Positions 6,630 to 11,457 of a stretch of 11,457 nt of DNA are shown piece after piece (position 1 is the first letter of the stretch; each line of letters starts with the position of its first letter). The notes beneath the pieces are model-generated. The model had not been told where the DNA came from. It did no database searches and saw only the letters and a list, made by a program, of their open reading frames with translations. A program made the position numbers and the translations under genes. The stretch comes from JBGSLA01 sp965602785 (GTDB taxonomy: Bacteria; Desulfobacterota; Desulfobaccia; Desulfobaccales; 0-14-0-80-60-11), in assembly GCA_965602785.1 (NCBI GenBank), contig CBFDAH010000092.1, positions 1 through 11,457 on the forward strand, read 5' to 3'.

Positions 6630-6717
6630 TATGCATCCTCCCAAAAGATGGCTACAAGAACGAAATTTCCCCTGGAGGCGCGTGTTTTTGAGGGATCATC
6701 CAATTTCAGGAGGTGAA

Positions 6718-7122
6718 ATGACTGGCAAAAACTGCCGGATGATGCTGGCGGTCCTCTGCCTGGCGGCCTTGCTCTGGCCATCCACGGGGTGGACCCAGGG
6801 CCAGCCTGTGGTCATCACCCAAAAGGACAAGGGCCGGACGTTCACGGTGAAAGTGGGCCAGAAGCTGGTGGTGGACCTGCGGCACCCGGGGGACGGCGGC
6901 TATGATGTCCTCTCCCCGAAGTATGACGGCAAGGTCCTGAAGCTCCTGGGCCAGCGCCGCAAACCGCGTAAAGACCCCCGTCTGATGGGAGATTTCGGTC
7001 GAGTTATCTATGAGTTCACCGGCCTCAAGGCGGGCCAGACGGACCTGGTGATTCCCATCAAGCGTCACTGGGAGAAGCAGTCCAAGGATTACCTAAAGGT
7101 GAAGATCAAGGTGGTCCGTTAA
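6718..7122 (+). CDS. Exported chagasin-like (inhibitor I42-type) small protein
   Basis: The start at 6718 follows AGGAGGTGA with ideal spacing and gives a 134-residue protein with a clear signal peptide: MTGKNCRMM, a hydrophobic core (about 9-20) and a probable cleavage near TGWTQG (23-28). The mature part of about 107 residues is an all-beta pattern like the chagasin/ICP cysteine-protease inhibitor family (I42): a strand FTVKVGQKLVVDL (42-54), then HPGDGGYDV where the family has NPTTGYxW, GDFGRVIYEF (91-100) at the G-rich loop, AGQTDLVIPIKRHWE (105-119) where the family has the RPW loop, and a final strand LKVKIKVV. All three loops are recognisable but none is canonical, so protease inhibition is a family-based guess. 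It may instead be a periplasmic beta-sandwich binding protein. A diverged paralogue follows at 7344. Confidence 0.72.
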   Translation: MTGKNCRMMLAVLCLAALLWPSTGWTQGQPVVITQKDKGRTFTVKVGQKLVVDLRHPGDGGYDVLSPKYDGKVLKLLGQRRKPRKDPRLMGDFGRVIYEFTGLKAGQTDLVIPIKRHWEKQSKDYLKVKIKVVR

Positions 7123-7177
7123 AGCTTGGGACTTGGGCGGTATGAGCAAGTTCAGGACTCGGGAAACGTTACCTCAC

Positions 7178-7250
7178 CTGTCTTGCCAGGGAAGCGAGGC
7201 GACCGGCCAATCTCTACAGAAGAAATTCGGCGCCTCACTTCGAATGACAG
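7178..7250. repeat. 73-bp imperfect palindrome, REP/MITE-like dispersed repeat
   Basis: The element opens with CTGTC (7178-7182) and closes with GACAG (7246-7250). Inside, GAAGCGAGGCG on the left matches the reverse complement of CGCCTCACTTC on the right at 10 of 11 positions, and a further CCAATCTC-like block faces GAAATT. The layout and wording (TGTC-ATTGCGAGG-GAAGCGA-CAATCTC type) resemble a dispersed palindromic repeat common in delta-proteobacterial and other genomes. No reading frame is carried. It lies between the two paralogous exported-protein genes. Confidence 0.6.
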
Positions 7251-7343
7251 ATGAGGTTTGCGCCAGAGTTTTACGTTGAAAAATTTCCTTTCCTTCTCTG
7301 ACGGGTTGGGCCTGGCCTACCCGAGAGACTTCAAGGGCGACTT

Positions 7344-7763
7344 ATGACTGGACAGAAATTCAGGTGGGTAATTGTTTTGGTCATGCTGGGGGTGATGCTG
7401 TGGACAGTCCCGGCTGGGCTGGCCGCAGCACCGAAACCGATAGTCATCAAGGAAAAAGACTCTGGTAAAACCTTCACGGTTCAGGTGGGTCAGAGATTGG
7501 TGGTGGACCTGAAACTGAAGGGGGGCCAGCAGGTAGTGACCCCGGAGTTCAACCCCCAGATCCTGGCCATGGTGGGGCAAAGCCTGCAATCCTCCATCGG
7601 GGCTAAAGGAGCGGTGGCCCGGGTGGTCTTTCAATTTATCGTGCGGCAAGGGGGGCGGACGGACCTGGTGGTGGCGGTCAAGCGCTCGGAGGAAAAGCCG
7701 GGCAAACCCAAGGAACTCCTGAAGGTGAAGATAGTGGCCTCCGGCGGCGGGCAAGTGGTTTAA
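7344..7763 (+). CDS. Exported paralogue of the chagasin-like protein, loops lost
   Basis: This 139-residue protein has a signal peptide: MTGQKFR, a hydrophobic core (8-25) and a likely cleavage at GLAAAP (25-30). The mature region aligns along its length with the protein encoded at 6718: KEKDSGKTFTVQVGQRLVVDL (36-56) against QKDKGRTFTVKVGQKLVVDL, then GGRTDLVVAVKR (103-114) and ELLKVKIV. The inhibitor-type loops have gone: the NPTTGY position reads KLKGGQQVV and the tryptophan of the third loop is replaced in KRSEEKPG. The beta scaffold is therefore retained with a different surface. AAGGGCG about six bases upstream is a moderate ribosome site. A 221-bp gap containing a dispersed repeat separates it from its paralogue, and a strong terminator follows. 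It probably arose by tandem duplication; its partner is unknown. Confidence 0.7.
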   Translation: MTGQKFRWVIVLVMLGVMLWTVPAGLAAAPKPIVIKEKDSGKTFTVQVGQRLVVDLKLKGGQQVVTPEFNPQILAMVGQSLQSSIGAKGAVARVVFQFIVRQGGRTDLVVAVKRSEEKPGKPKELLKVKIVASGGGQVV

Positions 7764-7808
7764 TAGCAAGTTGTCGTCAAAAAGGTACGTTCATCAAGAG
7801 AAATGTAG

Positions 7809-7832
7809 GGGCGCAATTTATTGCGCCCTTTT
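7809..7832 (+). terminator. Strong intrinsic terminator
   Basis: GGGCGCAA (7809-7816) pairs perfectly with TTGCGCCC (7821-7828) around TTTA and is followed by TTTT, 45 bases after the stop codon of the second exported protein. The sequence GTAGGGGCGCAA...TTGCGCCC also resembles a common dispersed palindrome, so it may be a repeat serving as a terminator. It separates the GC-rich genes from the AT-richer SDR gene. Confidence 0.65.
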
Positions 7833-7877
7833 AGGGCGTGGTATAAATGGCCCGAAAAACGCGCCAGTTGTAACACC

Positions 7878-7892
7878 GCATAATTGTTATGC
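7878..7892. promoter_or_regulatory. 15-bp perfect palindrome ahead of the SDR gene
   Basis: GCATAA-TTG-TTATGC forms a perfect dyad ending 17 bases before the GTG start. CATAAT (7879-7884) inside it could be a -10 box, although no matching -35 is clear. A repressor operator overlapping the promoter is a reasonable guess. The symmetry is seen; the function is inferred. Confidence 0.3.
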
Positions 7893-7909
7893 ATAGGAAA
7901 TAAAATATT

Positions 7910-8776
7910 GTGCCAAAACAAAGAGTACTTGTAGCAGGCGCTACAGGTTATTTGGGCAAGTTCATTGTAAAGGAACTTAATAGTCAGGGGTATTGGGTAC
8001 GAGCGCTCAGTCGTGACAGTCAAAAAATAACCCCGGTAAGGCAGTATGTTGATGAAGTGTTTATCGGTGAGGCTACACAACATGAAACGTTAAAAGACAT
8101 TTGCAAAAATATTGATATAGTTTTTTCATCTCTTGGTATTACAAGACAAAAAGACGGCCTCACCTATATGGATGTTGACTATCAAGGGAATAAAAATATA
8201 CTTAATGAAGCGAGTGCAGAAAATGTTTCAAAGTTCATGTGTACTTCCGTATTCAATGCAAACAAGTTGCGCCATCTTGAAATCGTTAAGGCCAAGGAAA
8301 GCTTCGTGGACGAACTGAAAGAGGCTGATCTTGAACATATCATAGTTCGTCCTAACGGGTTTTTCTCTGACATGAGGGAATTCTTCAATATGGCCAAAAG
8401 GGGACGTGTCTATCTATTTGGCAATGATGAATACCGGGCCAATCCCATTCATGGAGCAGATCTGGCCAAGGCCTGCGTCGAGCGTTTAGGCTCGAACGGG
8501 GGAGAGTTCGATATCGGGGGCCCTGAGATACTTACACAGAATGAAATCGCATCGCAAGCTTTTGAAGTATTGGAGAAAAAAGCAAAGATAACTCACATTC
8601 CTCTTTGGATCTTAAACCTGATAATGAAATTTGCCAGGATGTTCACTTCGGTTAAAACATACGGTCCTATCGAGTTTTTCATGACAGTCCTAGCCATGGA
8701 CATGGTCGCTCCGACTTACGGACAACACACCATCAAAGACTACTTTAAAGAAATTAGAGGGAGAATTACTGTCTGA
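7910..8776 (+). CDS. Atypical SDR-family NAD(P)-binding protein
   Basis: The 288-residue protein has an N-terminal Rossmann fold with the atypical SDR glycine motif VAGATGYLGKF (8-18; G10, G13, G16) and an arginine-containing segment after strand 2 (RALSRD, 31-36) that suggests NADP(H). SSLGITRQKDG (73-83), a VDYQGNKNIL helix (89-98) and IIVRPNGFFSDMREF (144-158) fit the NmrA/NDUFA9-like atypical group (SDR a5), in which the classical YxxxK pair is often missing, as here. The C-terminal part (about 175-288) includes HGADLAKACVE and a membrane-leaning amphipathic stretch (IPLWILNLIMKFARMF, 230-245). The start is GTG, with AGGAA about 11 bases upstream. GC is far below that of its neighbours (18 of 60 bases in 8101-8160), which suggests recent transfer. 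The substrate is unknown; it may be an oxidoreductase, epimerase or assembly factor. Confidence 0.82.
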   Translation: MPKQRVLVAGATGYLGKFIVKELNSQGYWVRALSRDSQKITPVRQYVDEVFIGEATQHETLKDICKNIDIVFSSLGITRQKDGLTYMDVDYQGNKNILNEASAENVSKFMCTSVFNANKLRHLEIVKAKESFVDELKEADLEHIIVRPNGFFSDMREFFNMAKRGRVYLFGNDEYRANPIHGADLAKACVERLGSNGGEFDIGGPEILTQNEIASQAFEVLEKKAKITHIPLWILNLIMKFARMFTSVKTYGPIEFFMTVLAMDMVAPTYGQHTIKDYFKEIRGRITV

Positions 8777-9077
8777 TCTGCTTTTTTGACTCTATCTGAT
8801 AAATGCTGTTTGGCTAATCAATCATGAAATCGAGTCAGCGTATCGGCAAAAATGGCAGCTATTCAGACTACCTGGGGGGACTGGCAATTGCGCGGCGCGC
8901 CCTTGCCCGCCGGTTATGCGAAACTTATGCTTTTAGATGGTCTTGAGCTTTTGGATAAGAGGGCCGGCGGTCCCCTGACCTTCCCGCCTCAGGGGGGCAA
9001 GAGAACCCACCCGCGCCAACGTCGGCAGTTCGGCAGGAAAGGCCTGCGAGGCCGAGCCGTTCTTTGATGTCCGAAAG
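8777..9077. other. 301-bp stretch without a convincing gene
   Basis: The first 80 bases are AT-rich like the SDR gene and carry a T6 run near 8787 without a stem, then composition returns to GC-rich. A 71-codon plus-strand frame (8852-9067) has no ribosome site and no recognisable pattern. A hairpin, CCCCTGA (8972-8978) with TCAGGGG (8989-8995), and a short GGCCT/AGGCC stem at 9041-9053 followed by TTT in the minus direction are the only structures; the latter could terminate folE2. The stretch may be the decayed edge of the transferred segment. Confidence 0.5.
9038..9053 (-). terminator. Weak terminator candidate for folE2
   Basis: Read on the minus strand, GGCCT-CGC-AGGCC is followed by TTT, 25 bases beyond the folE2 stop codon. 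The stem has only five pairs, so this is tentative. Confidence 0.3.
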
Positions 9078-9911
9078 TTAGCGGTAAAACTGGGGGTTTG
9101 ATTCGACGTAGGCGTAGGCGGAGTGGTTGTGGATGGACTCGAAGTTTTCGGACTCTACCGCGTACCAGGTGAAGTTTTGATCCTGCCTCAGCCGGTGGGC
9201 GATCTCCCGGACCACGTCCTCCACGAACATGGGATTGGAGTAAGCTTTTTCCGTGACGAATTTCTCGTCCTGGCGTTTTAAAAGGGCGTAGACCTCGCAG
9301 GAAGCGGACTCCTCCACCAACCGGATCAAGTCTTCGATCCAGAAGAACCTCTTGAAGCGCACCTGCACCCTGACTTCTCCCCGCTGGTTGTGAGCCCCCA
9401 CCTGGCTGATCTCCTTGGAACAGGGGCACAGCGTGGTTATGGGCACAGTGATGCCCACCACCAGGTCGATGAGACCGTCCCCGTCCAACGACCCCGTGAA
9501 GGTACAGATGTATTCCATGAGCCCCCGGGACAGGCTCACCGGCGCAACCTTGTCAATGAAGTAGGGGAAGGTCATCTCGATGTGGGCGCTATGGGCATGA
9601 AGGCGCTTCCTGGTCTCCTCCAGGATGGTCTCGATGTTCCTGATGCTGATATCCCGGCGGCACTCGGAGAGGATTTCGATGAAGCGGCTCATGTGGGTGC
9701 CCTTGTGCCGGTGGGGCAGATTCACGAACATGTTGATGCGGGCCACGGTGTGCTGGGTGCCGTTGAACTTGTCCAGGACCACGATGGGGTAGGAGATGTT
9801 TTTCACCCCCACTTTGTCGATGTCGATGGTCCGGGGGCTGGGCATTTTTTGGACGTCGGCGATGATTTCCGCCGGGGTGATGCTGGGGAGAGAAGATTTT
9901 CGAGAAGACAT
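9078..9911 (-). CDS. folE2: GTP cyclohydrolase FolE2 (type IB)
   Basis: FolE2 converts GTP to 7,8-dihydroneopterin triphosphate, the first step of tetrahydrofolate synthesis and of the queuosine route, and unlike FolE does not depend strictly on zinc. The 277-residue length and motifs fit the COG1469 family: an N-terminal strand region with VGVKNISYPIVVLD (34-47), the helix HMSRFIEILSEC (73-84), the active-site segment TTLCPCSKEIS (159-169, with C162), VGAHNQRGEV (171-180, H174), ESASCEVYALLKRQDEKFVTE (201-221, E206) and ENFESIHNHSAYAYVE (255-270, H261/H263). The Cys-His-Glu-His metal set is therefore complete. The start at 9911 has only a weak ribosome site (GAGC) but lies about 32 bases after a strong promoter. 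hisD lies upstream on the same strand, 112 bp away, and folE2 appears to be transcribed independently. Confidence 0.95.
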   Translation of the reverse strand: MSSRKSSLPSITPAEIIADVQKMPSPRTIDIDKVGVKNISYPIVVLDKFNGTQHTVARINMFVNLPHRHKGTHMSRFIEILSECRRDISIRNIETILEETRKRLHAHSAHIEMTFPYFIDKVAPVSLSRGLMEYICTFTGSLDGDGLIDLVVGITVPITTLCPCSKEISQVGAHNQRGEVRVQVRFKRFFWIEDLIRLVEESASCEVYALLKRQDEKFVTEKAYSNPMFVEDVVREIAHRLRQDQNFTWYAVESENFESIHNHSAYAYVESNPQFYR

Positions 9912-9949
9912 AAGATGCTCAAAAAATGTGGAATGGTTTACTGCTTTGT

Positions 9950-9958
9950 ATTATATCA
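9950..9958 (-). promoter_or_regulatory. Extended -10 promoter of folE2
   Basis: On the minus strand TGA-TATAAT gives a perfect -10 box (plus coordinates 9950-9955) with the TGN extension (9956-9958). No good -35 exists, which extended -10 promoters tolerate. Transcription would start near 9943, about 32 bases before the ATG. The octamer TATCAAAT occurs twice on the plus strand with a 14-bp period (9954-9961, 9968-9975), the first copy overlapping this box, and an inverted octamer GCTCAAAA/TTTTGAGC (9917-9924, 9978-9985) flanks the promoter. Either pair could be a regulator site. Confidence 0.6.
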
Positions 9959-10023
9959 AATTTAATTTATCAAATGATTTTGAGCACTCTGTAGGCGTTT
10001 TCTTGACTAGGGCAACCCCCATC

Positions 10024-11325
10024 TCAGGCATACCGGAAGCGCTCGGCCACGGCCCGGGCGTGCAAAGGCAGGCCCTCGGTCTCGGCCAGGAGGACCACCG
10101 TTTCTCTCAGGGCCGCCAGACCCTCCCGGGAGAGGTGCTGGAACGTGGGCTTCTTGATGAAATCGTCCACGCTCAAACCCGAAAACATGCGGGCTGAGCC
10201 CCCGGTGGGCAGCACATGGTTGGTGCCGCTGGCGTAGTCCCCCACCGGCACCGGGGCAAAGGCGCCCAGGAAAATGGAGCCGGCGTGCTGGATCATGGGG
10301 AGAACCGCGAAGGGGTCCCGGGTCATGATCTGGAGGTGCTCCGGAGCATACCGGTTGGCGAAGTCCAGGGCCTCCGGGAGGTCCCGGGTAACCAGGACCG
10401 CAGAGTAGTCTTGGATGGCGGCCTCCAGGATCTCCCGGCGAGGGAGGGCGGGGAGTTCAGCTAAAATAATCTCCACCACCTTCTGGGCCAGGTCCGCGGC
10501 AGGGGTGACCAGTACGGCGGCCGCGTCCGGGTCGTGCTCCACCTGGGAGAGGAAGTCCGCGGCCACGTACCGGGCCTCCGCGGTGTCGTCCGCCACGATG
10601 AGGGCCTCGCTGGGGCCGGCGGGGGAGTCGATGTCAACTTCGCCGAAGACCAGGAGCTTGGCCGCGGTGACGTACTTGTTCCCCGGGCCGACGATCTTGT
10701 CCACTTGGGGCACGGTGTCGGTGCCGTAGGCCAGAGAGCCGATGGCCCAGGGGCCGCCCAGCTTGAAGAGGCGGTGTGCCCCGGCCAGGTGCGCCGCCAC
10801 CACGGTGGCCGGGTTGAGGGCCATGCCCTCGCCGGGGGGGGTGCAGGCCACGATTTCCTGCACGCCGGCCACTTTGGCCGGGATGACGTTCATGAGGGCG
10901 CTACTGGGGTAGCTGGCCAGGCCGCCGGGGATGTAGCAGCCCACCCGGGGGATGGGCCGCACCAGCCGGCCGGCCGTTATGCCGGGCCGCACCTCCACCG
11001 CCCACATCTCCCGGTCCCGCTGGGCCTGGTGAAAGGCCTCGATGTTGGCGGCCGCCACTTTCAGGGCCGTGAGCACATTGGGGTCGAGGTTCTGGTAGGC
11101 GGCCTCGATTTCGGCGGGAGTTACTTCCAGCTCCGAGACCGTCAGGTCGGATTTGTACTGACGGTGCCAGCGCAAGCTCTCGGCGTCCCCGTCCCTTTGG
11201 AGGGTCGTGAGGATGGCGCGCACCTCCTCCAGGACCTGGCTGACGTCCGTCTTGGAGCGCTTCAGCAGGTGGTCGCGCCTTTCCGGCGTGAGTTCTTCCA
11301 GATACTCCACCTGCAAAACTGCCAT
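10024..11325 (-). CDS. hisD: Histidinol dehydrogenase
   Basis: HisD oxidises L-histidinol to L-histidine in two NAD-dependent steps, the end of histidine synthesis. Starting at ATG 11325 the protein has 433 residues, matching the family (E. coli 434). Signatures seen: RVGCYIPGGLASYPSSALMN, VDKIVGPGNKYVTAAK, VDIDSPAGPSEALIVAD, LSQVEHDPDA, YAPEHLQI and VGDYASGTNHVLPTGG. By comparison with E. coli, the zinc ligands are Q261, H264, D363 and H422, and the catalytic base pair is E329-H330; all are present. A frame-open extension to 11394 adds 23 unconserved residues but begins at the -35 box, so it cannot be the start. No other his gene is in the window, and the gene downstream is folE2 with its own promoter. 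Confidence 0.97.
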   Translation of the reverse strand: MAVLQVEYLEELTPERRDHLLKRSKTDVSQVLEEVRAILTTLQRDGDAESLRWHRQYKSDLTVSELEVTPAEIEAAYQNLDPNVLTALKVAAANIEAFHQAQRDREMWAVEVRPGITAGRLVRPIPRVGCYIPGGLASYPSSALMNVIPAKVAGVQEIVACTPPGEGMALNPATVVAAHLAGAHRLFKLGGPWAIGSLAYGTDTVPQVDKIVGPGNKYVTAAKLLVFGEVDIDSPAGPSEALIVADDTAEARYVAADFLSQVEHDPDAAAVLVTPAADLAQKVVEIILAELPALPRREILEAAIQDYSAVLVTRDLPEALDFANRYAPEHLQIMTRDPFAVLPMIQHAGSIFLGAFAPVPVGDYASGTNHVLPTGGSARMFSGLSVDDFIKKPTFQHLSREGLAALRETVVLLAETEGLPLHARAVAERFRYA

Positions 11326-11367
11326 CACCCGACCCCGCCTTGTGGAAAAATATCTTGCAACTGGTTG

Positions 11368-11396
11368 ATTATATATGATTGTTCTAGGAAGCACAA
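11368..11396 (-). promoter_or_regulatory. Sigma-70 promoter of hisD
   Basis: On the minus strand a perfect -10 box TATAAT (11368-11373) follows TTGTGC (11391-11396, three of six consensus -35 bases) with a 17-bp spacer. Transcription would start near 11361, about 36 bases before the ATG at 11325. The surrounding 50 bases are AT-rich in an otherwise GC-rich region. Confidence 0.6.
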
Positions 11397-11425
11397 AGTA
11401 TATTGTGTGATGGAAGGACGTGGGG

Positions 11426-11457
11426 GGAGGGCCAGGGACCTCAGGTCCCTGCCCTCC
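11426..11457. terminator. Long GC hairpin at the window edge
   Basis: GGAGGGC-CAGGGACC faces GGTCCCTG-CCCTCC around a TCA loop, giving about 14 pairs with one bulge. The window ends within the 3' arm, so any T-tract is out of view. It probably terminates a gene lying beyond the window, or is a dispersed palindrome. Confidence 0.45.

Larger units (their letters stand above)
6384..6717. other. 334-bp non-coding stretch between the protease and the first exported protein
   Basis: I see no convincing gene here. An open frame enters the next coding region from 6451, but it has no ribosome site and no protein-like pattern before 6718. The stretch holds a weak terminator behind the protease (6404-6426), a small inverted repeat GGGAA/TTCCC near 6512-6528, and a hairpin at 6606-6629. 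A promoter for the downstream gene must lie here if it is not read through, but no good -35/-10 pair stands out. Confidence 0.6.

Noticed and set aside
6451..6717. N-terminal extension of the first exported protein to 6451
   Set aside because: No ribosome site at 6451; a strong AGGAGG-type site and a signal peptide start at 6718.
8852..9067. A 71-codon plus-strand ORF between the SDR gene and folE2
   Set aside because: No Shine-Dalgarno site, no recognised pattern, and an Arg/Pro/Gly-rich end typical of non-coding GC-rich sequence.
1..11457. Search for CRISPR arrays, tRNA genes, insertion sequences, integrases or toxin-antitoxin pairs
   Set aside because: No regularly spaced repeats, no tRNA-like T-loop/anticodon arrangement, and no transposase, integrase or toxin-like protein were seen by eye.

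Overview
The window is a GC-rich stretch of bacterial chromosome. Its gene content (an AAA_32/Lon-like protease, FolE2-type GTP cyclohydrolase, a PPC/DUF296 protein, a thioredoxin-fold protein fused to a small N-terminal domain) and its base composition fit a Desulfobacterota (former Deltaproteobacteria) genome. That assignment is inferred from family resemblance; no rRNA is present. Most genes are housekeeping or widely conserved. I do not see a defence island, phage, integrase, insertion sequence or CRISPR array.

Left part (1-2251): three minus-strand genes encode a PPC/DUF296 protein, a CFGC thioredoxin-fold protein and a PrmA-like SAM methyltransferase. Between the last two, on the plus strand, lies an unmistakable small SRP RNA gene (4.5S RNA, ffs, about 1305-1408).

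Centre (2413-6383): a tight plus-strand gene string. A Gre-type transcription factor overlaps a zinc-type cation diffusion facilitator by four bases. The end of the transporter gene carries the Shine-Dalgarno site of a 42-codon small ORF, and the stop codon of that ORF overlaps the Shine-Dalgarno site of an 803-residue Lon-like protease whose Walker A and B motifs are degenerate. The spacing argues for one transcription unit.

Right of centre (6384-7832): two tandem paralogues encode small exported proteins with a chagasin-like (I42 inhibitor) beta-fold pattern. The first keeps recognisable versions of the three inhibitor loops and the second has lost them. Between them sits a 73-bp imperfect palindrome of the dispersed REP/MITE-like type, and behind the second is a strong intrinsic terminator.

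Next, an SDR-type NAD(P)-binding protein (7910-8776) has much lower GC than its surroundings and a GTG start, which suggests lateral acquisition. After a 301-bp stretch without a convincing gene come two minus-strand metabolic genes: folE2 (folate/queuosine precursor synthesis), with an extended -10 promoter, and hisD (histidine synthesis), whose promoter fixes its start at 11325. The window closes with a long perfect-looking hairpin.

The observations most worth checking are the 42-codon ORF, the degenerate ATPase motifs of the Lon-like protein, the diverging chagasin-like pair and the shortened catalytic tip of the Gre-like factor.
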